A stretch of DNA of 64,000 nucleotides. It comes from Antedon bifida (lineage: Eukaryota > Echinodermata > Crinoidea > Comatulida > Antedonidae). Position 1 is the first letter of the stretch. Every line of letters begins with the position of its first letter. Shown one piece after another: positions 1-13,838 of the stretch. The stretch lies in the NCBI GenBank assembly GCA_963402885.1, contig OY727093.1, forward strand, positions 11,171,501 to 11,235,500, read 5' to 3'. The notes beneath the pieces are model-generated. The model saw nothing but the letters and a program-made list of their open reading frames with translations, did no database searches and was not told the origin of the DNA. The position numbers and the translations under genes were made by a program.

Positions 1-264
1 ATTGGTGGCAGCAGTGTATTACTTGTGATGCCATCAGATGATACTAAGGAAAGAGATGAGCTAGGCTCTCGTAAACCACATCCCAGAGGTGTGGTGGTGG
101 CGATCCTAGCAAACATGGAGTCTGTGAGCCTGTATAAAACAGGGGTTACAATCGGTAGTAATTTTAAACCACTTTGCTGGAATAGTATACCTCAAAGTAT
201 TAATTATATTTATGAAGATTCATCTATCAGCCTAAATAAAATCAAAGTCGAAAATATGGTGTAA
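1..264 (+). CDS. 3' terminal exon of an unidentified gene (partial)
   Basis: The frame is open from the first base of the window to a TAA at 262-264, giving 87 residues that start IGGSSVLLVMPSDDTK and end in NKIKVENMV. No start or splice acceptor is visible, so this is probably the C-terminal part of a gene lying to the left. The first two thirds look like real coding sequence (charged stretch KERDELGSRKPHPRG, then a hydrophobic strand GVVVAILANME). The tail is serine- and asparagine-rich. I do not recognise the family and assign no function. A possible AATAAA lies about 75 bases downstream, which fits a 3' end. It could also be a chance ORF. Confidence 0.45.
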   Translation: MGGSSVLLVMPSDDTKERDELGSRKPHPRGVVVAILANMESVSLYKTGVTIGSNFKPLCWNSIPQSINYIYEDSSISLNKIKVENMV

Positions 265-1480
265 TAAGTCAGCAATTTATCTAGTGTTTTAAATTTGACT
301 TAATTTACAGTACAGGATTAATTAATAAATAGAAAAATTGAATAAAAAAATGAATTTAATATACAGTATGTAAAACCCAACTCCATTGAACTAATTTGAT
401 AGGGCTGGGTTTATATGCAAGTACTATCATGCAGTCTTTTGCAAAATTACCCTTAAATTTGTGAGGTGAACTTTATATACTGTATTTTAGGATAGGCTCA
501 TACTAGAATATTACAGAACACACTAAATCATTGTATTGTCCCACTAGATAAAAAAATAATTCGATTTCAAAAGATTGTCGCACATAGTGATTAGTACTAC
601 ATACTTCCAAATGTTTGTTTATCTTATTTATAATGTAAAATGAATATTGTATTTTTATTGTGAGGTGGTATTGGGAAAATACATTATTATCAAATTATGT
701 ATCAAATTTATACATATATTTATTTTGATATTTTTTATGTTATTTGATATTGAATAAATGCATGTAAATGAAATACTATATGAGACTTTAATAAAAAGAA
801 ATTGAACAAAATATTCTTACTTGTGTGGATTAATTTTGTATGAATTCTGCCAAAGGCCATCATTGTCATATTATTCATTGATTATATTATTGATTTATGT
901 ATACAAAAAGTTCATTAATATTGGCTGACTAGAATATGAATAACGGACAAAGCAGCAATTAAAATGATTGTAGTTTCTGAAATATAAAAAAATTGTCTGT
1001 TCAACCATGGAGGAGGGATCCCAACTTGATTAGTCACAAATTAAGTATAACTTTCATATAACCATTTGTTATTTAATATTAATGGGAAAATGGCTATAAT
1101 TTTTTTTTAGTGAATATATATATTTTTTAATGGTAATTGTATCAAAAGGAGGTTTTCCTGAGAAATGAATGAGTGAAAAGAATGAAAATGAATGATAATA
1201 CTGTGATGGTGTTAATTATATACTGTGCTCATATTTTCATTATTTTATGGCATTTATGAATAATTTGAATTGATCGCATAATTTTAAAAGTGTAAGCATT
1301 TGTCTTTTAATGTATATTTCCAATATATGCAGTTACTGTTTATCATAACAAAAGAATCTAAACAAAATGTAATATAGTACCATTATAATATTGGTTCTTT
1401 TGATCTCTCACGCTCTTTGTTCATTAATTTGGATAAGTTGCCGAGCTTGTGCGCATGTCAACTATAGCCGATTCGTCAAA
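265..1480. other. intergenic spacer upstream of STT3B
   Basis: AT-rich DNA with no open frame of note, AATAAA motifs near 340 and 764, and no obvious TATA box before the STT3B start. The STT3B promoter and 5' UTR must lie in its last part, but I cannot place a transcription start. Confidence 0.4.
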
Positions 1481-4400
1481 ATGGCCACCTCCAAGGAAGA
1501 TGTGGCGAAAGACACAATTGCTATAAAAAGTGAAAATAGGTCCGAAAATAGAAGGAATATTACAAATTCAAATGCAGTTTTAGGATTATTAACATTTGTT
1601 ATTCTTCTACTGGCCTGTTTAGCTGGATTTAGCTCTCGCCTGTTTGCTGTAATTCGGTTCGAAAGCATCATTCACGAGTTCGATCCATGGTAAGCATGAT
1701 AATTATGAAAAACTAGGGGCCTACCGGCGTTTCCTGGTGGTTGCTGGTGCCGGTTGTAGTGTGATACGTTGGGAAGATGGGTGGGTGGTTGGGTATTATA
1801 TGGAATCACACTAGCCTAGCTAGTGGCTATGCCTAGAGAAATAAATGTGGTAGAAGCTGTGGTATAGCATTTTATATTAACACAGCCTCATGAGATTAGG
1901 GTTGTGAAGTGGGAGGGGCATGCCAGTCAACACAATTTTAATATTATTAAAACAATATTTAATATTAATAATAATAATTAATATGCAGTTGTTTGTAGGC
2001 TATCTACTATGTTTATTCATTAATTTAGCACGTGTGATTTTAACATTTTTATTAATTAGGCCCTAATTACTTAGTCAAAAAAATATTTGTGTTATCATGG
2101 ATGAAATTTTTTTCCTCCATATTGTTATGGAGTTTTATTTTAAATTAAAAGAAAGCATTAAATTAGTTTTATTATAAGTTTTGCCTAGGCCTAGTCTATA
2201 AAATTACGTGAAACTTTTACTTTTTGATTAATCATTTTAAAATTACGAATAAGTATTTTCCACTGCCCAACTGCAATCACATAGGCCTACATGTACTGTT
2301 GATATTTTAATAAATTTCTTTTTTACCAATCTTACAGGTTTAATTATCGTGCCACTCGTCATATGGTAAACCATGGTTTCTATAACTTTCTTAACTGGTT
2401 TGATGAAAGAGCTTGGTATCCCCTTGGTAGGATTGTAGGAGGAACGGTAAGTATATTATTATTATGATATACAGTAAACCATTGACTTCATATTCAATTC
2501 AAGGAATACCAATTTATGAAAACCATTAGAAAAAGCTAGCAATCGAATGCAATGTTCCTTCCCTAGGGGGTGAAAGCGGAGGCAGGGGCCCAGCCATAGA
2601 TATTGCAAAAGACAGCATATTGGGTTAAGTTTTAAAGCACTATGAAACAGTTGACTTAAACACTGAGCAATGTTGACAATGAGTAAATATTAAGCTGCTC
2701 AACCCAGTATTGTACTGTACACTTGCTGAACAAACATGTGATATTTTGAAGGAATTAACTCTTAAGATAAATTGAGTTTAAAGACATAATCAGGGAATAT
2801 TTCCGTCAGTGTATTACTTTTATTTCAACATTTTTCAAGAGGGAGACTCAGCCAGCGTGAGTTGATACAGTATCATTGGGCCCTCAGCAAGACAAGACAA
2901 CAAACAACAAACAACAACAAAGAATTATAAACATGTAGCATAGCCAAAGGCTACAGAATACCACCTTATTGACTATGCATTTATCATCTAGTACCAAACC
3001 ATGTTTCCTACTTCAAATTAAGACTGATCACCAATTACAAAAGTACAGGAATCCAACACACTGACATTTTCTGACCAAAGTATTACTTACAGAATTTTTT
3101 ATTTTTTACTGAGGAACTTACAACTATAAAATAATAATTTATTACACACTGCAGTGTTATTTCACATTATTTTTACACTTTGTTTTAAAAGCAGGTCAAT
3201 CCATGTAGTTACAGTTATAATGGCTATGAATATATTTCCTTTATTGGTTCAGTTAAAGTTTCACACATGATAATTTCTTAGAAGAGCTTTGTGTTATAAT
3301 TGAATAGTAAATCTTATGACTGTCTATGTTAAAGTGAAAATTATTGGAGACACTAATAAATTATATAGATACAGTACAATTTGATTTAATTTAATGGATA
3401 AGTTTACACTTTTCCTGCTGTTAATTGATGCATATTTAGCATTATTTATGTCCACAGTTTGTAATCATAAATCATTTTCAGTTTCTGAATTTATACTTCA
3501 TATTAAAAATTACAATGTTTGAACAAAATGCAAAATAATTAATTTCGGTTGGTATTCTGTATAATTGTCTAAAAATGATTATCGCACAGTGAGGGTTGGT
3601 TATTAACACGACAGACATTAAAAAGCCACAAATAAATTGATTGCTTATTAATATCATTAGCAAACTAGACAGATTTTGTTGCATAATGAAAATAGTCAAC
3701 AATCATATAGTAGCTTAATATTCTCTATAGTGTTGCACAGATCACCCAATCTTTTCAAGCTTGTTTGTTACAGTATGTACAATTTCAGTAAGTCTTTTAT
3801 ACAAGCCTTTTGATCTAAACCAAGAATATTTGTTTCCTTAGGTTTATCCTGGTTTGATGGTAACATCAGGAACAATCCATTGGTTTCTTCACGCACTCAA
3901 CATTCCTGTTCATATACGTGATATCTGTGTTTTTCTTGCACCGTTGTTCAGGTATGCAAAAAGAAAAAAATGATATCTCATATCACCACTACTAATCTAA
4001 TCTAATCTACACTACCACAATTTATGTGACAAAAAAGGACATGATGATGTCATATCACTACCATACTTAAACATATCACTGCCATACTTAAGCATATCAC
4101 TACCATTTTGGGCACATCACACTTTTTTTGTCAAACTAGTTTGATAGTGTAGATAGAGCTTAATAAATTTGCAAACAACTTTTAGAGACATCATCAACCC
4201 AATTACCACCAGCAACCCTCAAGGCATGTTTTACCAAATATTTAGAGGGTGCTATTTTGTTATTTATTGTCATTTATGAATGCCTCTCAGACCAAGGGGT
4301 ACTTAAATAAGCCGGTATTTCTTAGAAGTAATGGTGTCCCATTGGTACAAAATATTCTCACGTGTTTTTATTCGTCGTTTTCCAGCTTTGAACTCACTCT

Positions 4401-7400
4401 AATGTGAACCAGCTTTGAATTTGCTTATTTTAGAATGTTTTGAACGGTTTTGCACCTGCTACAAATCCCTAATTGCATTGAAAAAATGTATGAAAGCTCT
4501 TAGGATTTATAGAAAATTTCCTAATACATTTTTCTTCTCACGATGTCTTGTTAGAGTAATGTGTTTGTTCATTGTTAATAATCATAGTAATATGTAATAT
4601 TCAGTAGTATTTTTAATGTGTTTTTTTTTAAACTAAATTCTTATCAGTCAGAGGTGGGTTTTTAATGTTTTTTTTTAAATTTAATTTCAGAAAATTATTT
4701 TACATGGAAAATTTCTTGATAATTTTACAATAATTTTTTTTTTATTGTTTAGATTTTTTTTGCATTTATTTGTAATTACTGTTTACTGTGTATACTAATT
4801 TTTTACTTTGTATTATTTTTGTTTGTAGTGGTCTAACAGCTTTGGCAACATATGGGTTGACCTCTGAACTGTGGAGCTCTAGTGCAGGTTTATTAGCAGC
4901 ATGCTGTATTGCAATAGGTACAGTAGGAAGTGTTTGGTTTTTGTTTTTTTCTTCATAATGTAATATAGTACAAAAAATAAATGATTCTATCATAGATAAA
5001 TAATAAGAATAAAAATGGTAGTCGTATATATAGCACATAATATAATGTTTATAAGCACTTTAAACACAAAAATAATCCATAAAATATCCTAAGATAACCA
5101 AAAAAAAAAGAAGAAAAGCATAGGAACTAAAGTCAAGCAAATTTCCTACTAAGATGCAATATATTATTATTTCATATTACATATTGTTGTTTCATTTTGA
5201 ATTCCTATGACATATTGTCAAAAGTACTATAGCAATATATACAAGTATGAATTATTTACCAAATGCATTTTTAGAAAGAATAATGTATTGTAAATTGCAT
5301 CTGAGCGGTTCACATTATTAGAACATTTCAAGGATTTAGATAATTTCAATTTTATGATGAAGATAAAAGATGCATCAGAATCTAATAACTTTGTTAACGA
5401 GTAAACATTATCTTTATTTGATTAACGTAATCATTATCTAATACTACTAAAATGTAGGTTAATTATTAATTACTACTTTCGATTTTAACATTCTCCATAA
5501 TTTACCAAATGTTATTCTGATGTACAGTAAAGCAAACAATTCAAACATAAAATTATTAAAGCATTAAAAACAGATTTCTAAACATTTGTATTATCTATAT
5601 TTTATATAGTTCCAGGTTATATTTCAAGATCTGTAGCTGGATCGTATGATAATGAAGGAATTGCTATCTTTGCATTAATTTTTACATATTACCTCTGGGT
5701 GAGTATTTGTACTTTTACACGATAATAATCCTATGCTCAAGTATAATCCCACCCCTGAATTTAGAATAAATTAAACATAAAACTTTGTTATATATGCAAT
5801 CCTTGTGTAATCCTATCCACTAATTTCCACAAACCTTATTCAGACTATTGAGACTTATTATATATACAATTATATTTTTATTTTTAACATGATGTACTGT
5901 ACTTCTACCTACAAAATTAATACCATCAATGTTGTAAATTTAAACATAGAAGAATGTAAATGTTTTTGGCTGAGTTTTTCATTTAGTTAGTTACTTGTTA
6001 AAGTAACAACATTATACAATTTTTTGTAAATGATTATTAATATTTTTTGTTATTGTAGGTAAAAGCTGTAAAGAATGGATCTGTTTCATGGGCAGCATTA
6101 ACAGCTCTTTCATACTTCTATATGGTGAGCAGTCAGATATTTATTGCAATCTTGTAATTTGATTGGATGTTACAGTATAGTAAATTACATGATACTGTTA
6201 TTTTGTACTGCCGTGACTATCTGTAGTTTTTGTACTTTCTGCAAAAAGACACATAGAAAATCTAGCAATTGCTGAACTTGTAATAAACTCAACACACATT
6301 TAAAAACATGGATAGTCTAGTTTTTAGAATGCATTAATTTGGAACCTTTGAAGACAAAAGAATAATTAGGTTTTTGTATTTTGTATTTATTTCTATTTTG
6401 GCCATTTTACAGTTTCAGTGTAAAATATAAAATATCAAGGGGACACCTGGGCCAAACAAATTGTCCCCATAATAGTGTGTCCCCATAATAGTGTGTCCCC
6501 TGCAGTGTTAAATCACATATTGCAAAATGAGTTTCTCTTGAGTATGTGTGCCAGTGGATAGTGTAATTATTATTTTAAAACCTCATTAATATAAACAATT
6601 TTTTTTTGGCAGGTTTCAGCTTGGGGTGGTTATGTTTTTATAATTAACCTTATTCCACTTCATACGTTTGTTCTTTTGTTGATGGGAAGGTATTCTCAAA
6701 GAATCTTTGTAGGTAAGTACATGTCCTCTTGTCAACGGTCAGTAAAACCCAGACAAAAGCCTTCCAGTAACTGGCCCATTAGACCAGTCAATCGTTTACA
6801 GATGCCATACATAATTTTTACATACAAAGCAAGTTTTGCCAGTAAAATTGACTTTTTGTTTGTAAAAACACTGATTTACTGGTGAGATGGACCAGTATAA
6901 TATAATAACCCTATGGACACCCCTGTTAAGTTTACCGAGTTACAAATTTTAACTAATGTATATTTACTCATATGATTAATCCAAGATATTTTAAGTTCAA
7001 GTTTTGAAATGAACCCTGGTACAAGAACCAGTCTTTCACTTATAGACTCATTTAGATTAAAAGCCATTGAAAAATAATGAAATGTGTTAACCGAAGAATG
7101 TTTTCTATTCTTTGCAGCATATAGTACATTCTATATACTAGGTACATTATTTGCAATGCAAGTGCCGTTTGTAGGTTTTCAGCCAGTTCGGACAAGTGAA
7201 CACATGGCTGCAGCAGGTATGCCATTTGTATACATTCAATATAATTTCAAGATAATTCACCTATTTTCCTGATAGCAAAATAGAACAGTCTTCCAGGTCA
7301 CACTGAGATTGTTTTCCATTTTAATACCTGGATAAACGAACATTAGCCTAATTCTCATCAAAATCGAACAGTCTGATTTTTAAAAAAGTTATTTGCTACT

Positions 7401-10400
7401 GATAAATTACATTGATGATTTGTCTAGGCTCTTTATGTTTGATTAAAAGTCAATTAATAATTTAAATTTTTTTAATAACTTATATAAACTATACAAATAT
7501 TTTAACTTGTCAACTTTATATTTTTATTTTAGGAACTTTTGTCTTACTGCAAGCCTACGCATTTTTTAAATACATTCAGAAAACCCTGACAAAGCAAGAA
7601 TTCACATCACTGTTCTTCTTCTCAATTCTTGCTGCTGCTGGGGGTGTCTTTGTTAGTGTTGTTATTCTTACATACAGTGGTAAGTAACTTCTACACTTCA
7701 GTACTGCTTAGCTTACCTGGAGAAACCTACATTGGCCTATTCTCTCCGAGAAGAGAGCTACATTTGGTTTGTGTAATTTATTTTGCTAATTTTTATAATA
7801 ATGATATTTTTACATACACCCATTTTTTTTATAGGTTATGTTGCTCCCTGGAGTGGTAGATTTTATTCTCTTTATGATACTGGGTAAGTAAACATTTCTG
7901 CATTTATTTCATGATATAGAAATGAAAGAATTTTATTTCAAGATGGGGGTACAATTGTGGTAGCTTAAGTATCGAACACTTCCATTAGTTAATGGTTATA
8001 ATTTAGGAATTAGGAATTTCTCCCTGTATCTACAAACTCAACATTTTGGGACGGTCATATTTTATTCATTCAATTTCCTGAATGATCATAATCAAAACGG
8101 TTTGGTCTACTAGCGTTCCTGCTTCCAAAAGTCATTCATTCATAGAAGCACTGATGAAGAAAGTCTATCTGTGGTGGCTATAGAGTGGTCCTGGGACATG
8201 ACTATACTTCGGCTTTAGTTGATAGAAGTTCGAAATGTTATTTAATAAGTTGTTCATGGATGTATTGCTTTTTATATAAGTTTTAAGATTTTCAAATTCC
8301 TTTGTTTTCTTTCAAGATATGCTAAAATTCACATACCGATTATCGCATCAGTGTCTGAGCATCAGCCAACAACTTGGGTATCTTTTTTCTTTGATCTTCA
8401 TATACTAGTGTGTACATTCCCTGCTGGTCTTTGGTTTACAATTAAAGATATTAATGATGAAAGAGTTTTCAGTAAGTATCTTTTAGTTCTCTAGCAATCC
8501 CCTTTAACATACATATATTCTAAAATACTTCATCTATACACTAGAACCTTTATTATATGGACAACTTCAAGACCCAAGAAAGTGTCCCTTTATACAGTGA
8601 TGACAGAAGCTGTTGGCCTCTTTTGCCACTCCTTGGCGCAATCTAGCTATTTTTTGCCTTGTTTTGTTTGTATAAATGTGTTTGCCGAAATTAATAAAAT
8701 AAAAATAAATAAATAAGCATTTTTAATTTTATTTTATCTTTAATTCCAGTTGTTTTATATGCAATAAGTGCTGTGTATTTTGCTGGTGTCATGGTTCGAC
8801 TGATGTTGACGTTAACACCTGTTGTATGTATACTGTCATCAATAGCAATCTCAAAGTTACTAAGTGAATATCTTTTGGATGAAACACCTGAAAGAAAAAG
8901 AAGTGTGAGTGAGAGTGAAGATGATGAGGAAGAGATTAAAAGAAGAGAGAAGCTCTATGATAAGGTAATATATAACTGCTATCTACTGTACAGAGTACGT
9001 TTTGAGTATGAGTTATATGTGGATTGTCCATTCGAGTAGAGCTGCTATCAAATGGCTATCGCTTGTCTGTCCACAACAGACTAAGATGGACCTGTGCACT
9101 AGGATGGTGCACTAGTTTCATATGAGCAAGAAGTCTACAATGGACTTCCAGTTTTAAGTCCCTTATCCAAAATAATCCTTGATTGAGGAGACCTGTATTC
9201 CAGTAAAGATAAGTCAAATTACAAATTGGTTCATATGGTCCAAATGAACATCATATCCAAAGTTTACCAAAATTCAAAATGACCACCATTACTGAGCCAA
9301 TCTTATAGCTATAGTTTGTGGCATCTCTGCCATAATAGCTTGGTACACTCTTAGCTATTCTACTCATAACATAATTTACATAATAACACTTGAGAATTGT
9401 AGCATTCATATTAAATGACTGATTGCTTTACAATATTTGTATCAAATGACTTGTTTATGCTAATTGCTTTGCAATATTCATATCAAATAACTTGTATGCT
9501 AATTGTGAGTAACTCACTCTTATTGGGTAAGTAAAGATGATGCACAGTTCACACTAAAGATAAAGATAAATTATGTTTTTGAATGCAAATTATAATCTAA
9601 AAGGACATCAATGGTCTCATGTAACATGGTAATGCATTTGTATAAATTTACCATATACATTTGAAAAGAAAAATATGGGAGGCAAAGAAAATTCATAAAA
9701 TTTATATTTTCTTCATTGTTATGGTAAGGTAAAGTCTAAGCTAATGCTAACGGCCGTGGTGCCCATCTCCATTTCTTTAGCGTTTGGGCCAGACTCCACT
9801 AAGTGTGTATGTTTGTGGGGGGTATGCCACTCCTCCCGCACAAACGAGTCTGATTTACCTTCCCAGTACTTTTTACATAACCGGAACAATGTGGATAAAG
9901 AATCTTGCTCAAGGACTCAACACTGCAGTGACCGAGCCGGGGCTTGAACCGACAACCTCTTGATTGCAAGTCCAATGCTCTAACCACTGCGCCACAGTGC
10001 TCCACTCATTGTTATGAGTACAGTATATTAAATTCCTACGTTATTGTTAAAGTTAACTTCAGTTCTTTTATTCGGTGCATGATATCGCAATAATTACATT
10101 ACATCATCAATAATATCATTTAAATAATCATATTATGAATAAGGTGTTATGATTATTTTTAATAATATTAATTTATTGTTATTTTATTTTTTATATACTA
10201 TATTTTAATCACAATTATTATTAAAGATTAAAGATATTTGTTATTCTCTAATTATTACCAGGCATTTTGTACTGCAAATATCTATACTTCATGTGCTGTT
10301 TTTTGTCATGTACCGTAACCTGCAGTCTTGTTATTAGGGTGTCAAGCTTAAAGTATCATACTTATTTGACCTCCTTTCACACTTCTTTGTTTTTTTAAAG

Positions 10401-13400
10401 TACAAGTATCTCTATATATTTTTTTTTAATTAGTTTGATTACCTTATTGTTTATTACTATGATACCTGTTCATTGTTTCACATAACTTGTATTATTTTTG
10501 AAGTGTGAAAAATTGAATAAAAGAAAGAAAGCTCTGTCTACACTAAAACTTTATGCGACAAAAAATGTGATGTGCTTATACAGATGGACATGATGATGTC
10601 ATATCACTACCCTATTTGGGCATATCACAAACATATTTGGGTACATCACACTGAAACTAGTCTGACATTTTTTATCCATTTTAATGTTCTTTCCCTTTCT
10701 TAGGCCGGTAGTAATAAAAAACCATCAAGTAAAAACAAAAAGAAAGAAGAGGATGAGGAGAGTGTGAGCAGTAATCTTAAAGTGTTTGTAGTTCTAGCCA
10801 TCTTAATGATGCTGATGATGTTTGCTGTTCATTGTACATGGGTTACTAGTAATGCATACTCTAGTCCTAGTATAGTGCTTGCATCATATAACAATGATGG
10901 GTAAGTATTGCTTGCTGTACATTATGTATAGGTTACTAGTATACAGACATTGCCTGCTTACGCAACTCAATCAATATCAAAGTCCTTAAGAATTTGCTGG
11001 ATTTTATATTTCTAATGACAGGGACATGAAAATTAATCAAAATAACAATTCTCGCAGCAATAGTCATGTGATGCCATTTCAGCCAATCACATAATTACAT
11101 TTGGCTAATGTAATATTAATGCATATTCTATTCCTAGTATTGTAGCATTATATAACAATGACAAAAGTAATATAAGAATGAGATGTGAAAGTGATATCTT
11201 GCTGAAATGGTTAATTCCATTAATTGTTAATTAACAATAAGTATATTGTGTATGATTGCCCATTAAAAAAAATGTGATTGCTAAGATCCTATAAAGCTGT
11301 TGAAATGGTGGCTTGCTTGATAGCTTGATTTAGGTGTTACATTCATCAGTTAAGCTATCCAATGTAAATTAATGTATTGAATGTAATTTTGAAAGCGGAG
11401 AGTAGACCTTGAATACAGAATCCAATGCTTTACATTAATATTTCCAATGATGATTCTATTTTTAATTGCTTCAACAAAATTAGTCAATTTCAAATACTAG
11501 TTATACTGTATGTTGCAAAATTTATAGATTTTTTTTTTATTTATTAAAAATGTATTTAATATAATAATGTATAATGTTCTATTTGCAGATCAAGAAATAT
11601 TCTTGATGACTTTCGAGAAGCTTACTATTGGCTGCGTCAGAACACGGATGATAATGCTCGCATTATGTCATGGTGGGATTATGGCTATCAAATTGCTGGT
11701 ATGGGCAACAAGACCACACTTGTGGACAACAATACATGGAATAATAGCCATATAGCTCTGGTAAGCTTTTTACTTGCAGCATATGGAATGAAGATAATTA
11801 TTAAATCACCCTTTCAACACACTATTAAGAAGATTAAAATGGTATAGACACATAATGATGTTTTACCAATGAAACAAGCAATGAAGGAAACTGTAAATAA
11901 AGTAAAAAGACCGCCAGGAAGACCAAAAGAAAACTGGATATTAAAGCCAAATAAAAAAAGATTTAAAAGGAATACATGTAGACTTTAGTACAATAACAAA
12001 CCATCCTGCCCAAAACAGAAAAATATGGAAACAAATCGTGGAAAGCATAATGTCTGAATGACGGAAAACGTTTCAAGAGAGAGAGGTGTTATGACCCAAC
12101 AATCTTCTTCTTCTCTCTCTCCTCTCTCTCTTCATCTCCTTAATAGAGGAGTCCCCTGAATAGTTACTGGCCATATAGTGTTAAAACATATATTACCCCT
12201 CATTTGTTTCACAAGAAAATGTCCCCTGAATAAGGATGTCCCCTGAATAGACGTTCTACTGTTATTAAGTACATTTATAGACCAATACCTTATTATGATG
12301 TTTAAATTTGAACACTTGTTTTATTCAGGTTGGCAAAGCAATGTCATCCACCGAATCCGATGCTTACACAATAATGCGCTCACTCGATGTCAATTATGTG
12401 CTAGTTATATTTGGTGGCGTTATCGGTTACTCTGGAGATGATATCAACAAATTTCTTTGGATGGTTCGAATTGCAGAGGGTGAACATCCAAAAGATATAA
12501 AAGAATCTAACTACTTCACACCACAAGGAGAGTTCCGTGTTGATAAAGCTGGGTCTCCTACACTCCTCAATTGCCTTATGTACAAGCTATGCTATTATAG
12601 ATTTGGAGACTTGCAGGTAAGTGTTCAAAAAGATGTATTGTCCCCTTGAAAAATAATTAATAACAATTTTTTTGTTGAATATGCCAAAAACAAATTTACT
12701 TACCTGAAAAAAATGTGATTTAAAGCAAAAAAAAGTCAAATTGGCTGCCAGCCAATGGATTTTTGGTTTAATTTGTTATTTTATAAGTAAAAACATTATT
12801 TTTTTCGGGTTTGTTTTCTATGGAAGTGATTAACTTGATTAAAACTACAAAATAACCTATTCAAAGTCTGATAATTTAATCTTCATTGTTCATGTTTTTG
12901 GGGGGAAAATACATCTTTAATCATTTTGGAATTTTCAATTGGGTCAATACTTACATTTTCTGGGTGCTTTTAGTAGTTCCTGCATTCATCATCATCATTA
13001 TCCATTTTCAACCCACTGCAGTGTGAAGGCTTCTCTAAATTGACTCCGTAACTGTCATAATTTGTGCTGTTCATTAAATTGGTATAACCTGGATGTGAAT
13101 TCCTTGAGTAATTTTATCATGCTATGTCACTTTGGGTTTTCCTTGGTTCCAAGGCTTTATGCTTTGTTACCAAAAAATAAATATGTCTCTTTCTAGAAAT
13201 GTTTATAAAATACCTTAATATTAATGTGATATTCTTCAATAGCTTGATTTCCGGACACCAGCTGGCTATGATAGAACGCGTAATGTAGAAATAGGCAACA
13301 AAGATATCAGTCTACACCATCTAGAGGAAGCCTTTACGTCGGAGCACTGGCTAGTACGGATTTATCGAGTTCTTGAACCTGACAACCGTATCGCTGCCAA

Positions 13401-13813
13401 GTCTGCTAAGAAATCAACCAAGTTAAAGACAACAAGCACAATAACCAAAAAGGTATGTTTTTTTTGTTCTGAATATTGAGAATCATATTCTTACTATCTG
13501 ATTGGTTAATTTTGTATCATGTGTCATTCAGTATTAGTTTTATTGCACAAAAGTAAAACATAAACGTTCTATTGGTTCTGTTTCATGGTTCTATTGTATT
13601 GTATGCTCATTTTTTTCTCTAATAATTTGAGATTTTTGTGCATTATTTGTATACTAAACATTTATTTCTAAATTAATTTTAACACTAGATGGTTACAGCA
13701 TTTATCAATTTCTTTTTCAGACTTCAAAAAAGAAGAAAGGCAGCATTAAAAATAAACCTGTTGTAAAAAGAGGGAAAAGAACACGTTCAAAAAAGAAGAG
13801 CACAAAAAAATGA
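1481..13813 (+). CDS. STT3B: STT3B, catalytic subunit of oligosaccharyltransferase
   Basis: Transfers the lipid-linked glycan to Asn-X-Ser/Thr sites in the ER membrane. Exons, joined in frame by GT..AG junctions to 798 aa: 1481-1689, 2338-2446, 3842-3951, 4829-4917, 5610-5698, 6059-6124, 6613-6712, 7118-7216, 7533-7679, 7835-7883, 8317-8471, 8750-8964, 10704-10900, 11589-11760, 12329-12616, 13243-13452, 13721-13813. Visible motifs are HEFDPW (catalytic Asp about 68), [17 protein letters not shown], the active-site WWDYG (573-577) and the sequon DNNTWNNS. It is the B rather than the A paralogue: it has an acidic/lysine-rich insert after [10 protein letters not shown], the stretch [19 protein letters not shown], and a basic C-terminus rich in KK. 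Human STT3B is 826 aa; the N-terminus here is shorter and lacks the long Ala/Pro-rich head. ATG 1481 is the first in-frame Met giving a short cytosolic tail before TM1; an upstream in-frame ATG at 1391 is less likely. No frame breaks are seen. Confidence 0.96.
3995..4161. mobile_element. short MITE, family with AAGCTCTGTCTACACTATCA ends (copy D)
   Basis: In STT3B intron 3. The right end (GTTTGATAGTGTAGATAGAGC, first 20 bases meant) matches the terminal inverted repeat seen in the better copies at 17936 and 22298. The interior shares the motifs GATGATGTCATATCACTACC and GGGCACATCACAC. The left end is diverged (TAATCTACACTACCA). Confidence 0.7.
6430..6515. repeat. fragment of a GTCCCC-rich dispersed repeat
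   Basis: In STT3B intron 6. GTCCCCATAATAGTGT is repeated in tandem. Related GTCCCCTGAATA phrases occur near 8545-8605, 12140-12255 and 15385-15545, so this is a fragment of a dispersed family. Confidence 0.45.
9724..10006 (-). mobile_element. tRNA-derived SINE with target-site duplication
   Basis: In STT3B intron 12. Read on the minus strand, the element starts with a tRNA-like head containing an A box (TGGCGCAGTGGTTAGAG), an anticodon-loop-like ACTTGCAATC (TGC, alanine-like) and a B box (GGTTCAAGCCC). A ~200 base tRNA-unrelated body follows, ending in the short repeat TTACCTTACC. It is flanked by a perfect 10-base direct repeat CATTGTTATG (9714-9723 and 10007-10016), the expected result of LINE-driven insertion. 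The head is too diverged and lacks its own 3' processing context, so it is not a working tRNA gene. Confidence 0.85.
10529..10680. mobile_element. short MITE, AAGCTCTGTCTACACT family (copy A)
   Basis: In STT3B intron 12. The left terminal repeat AAGCTCTGTCTACACTA is intact. The interior shares GATGATGTCATATCACTACC with the other copies. The right terminal repeat is lost or truncated. Confidence 0.7.
11810..12065 (+). pseudogene. LINE reverse-transcriptase C-terminal relic
   Basis: In STT3B intron 14. Frame-shifted translation gives [10 protein letters not shown] and then [13 protein letters not shown] after a DLKGI-like block. This follows the layout of many LINE ORF2 C-termini (GRPxxRW ... 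DL ... DRxxWR). Frameshifts separate the two halves. It is a 5'-truncated dead copy. Confidence 0.6.
12140..12255. repeat. GTCCCCTGAATA-type dispersed repeat
   Basis: In STT3B intron 14. Shares the phrases GTCCCCTGAATA, ACCCCTCATT and TAGTGTTAAA with the sequence at 15385-15545 downstream of the gene, so both belong to one dispersed family. Confidence 0.55.
12631..12916. mobile_element. short MITE, AGATGTATTGTCCC family
   Basis: In STT3B intron 15, only 14 bases after the donor site at 12617. The left end AGATGTATTGTCCCC and right end GGAAAATACATCT followed by TTAA match the 540-base element at 47793-48332. The interior also shares a TTAAATTTGGCC-like segment, but it is shorter. Confidence 0.7.
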
Positions 13814-13832
13814 AAAAATCTTTAGATTGAAT

Positions 13833-13838
13833 AATAAA
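13833..13838 (+). promoter_or_regulatory. polyadenylation signal AATAAA of STT3B
   Basis: A canonical AATAAA lies 20 bases after the STT3B stop codon. This is the first such signal downstream, so the 3' UTR may be very short. Confidence 0.55.

Noticed and set aside
9940..10000. tRNA gene (TGC anticodon) on the minus strand
   Set aside because: The tRNA-like sequence is the head of a SINE with a long unrelated body and a target-site duplication.
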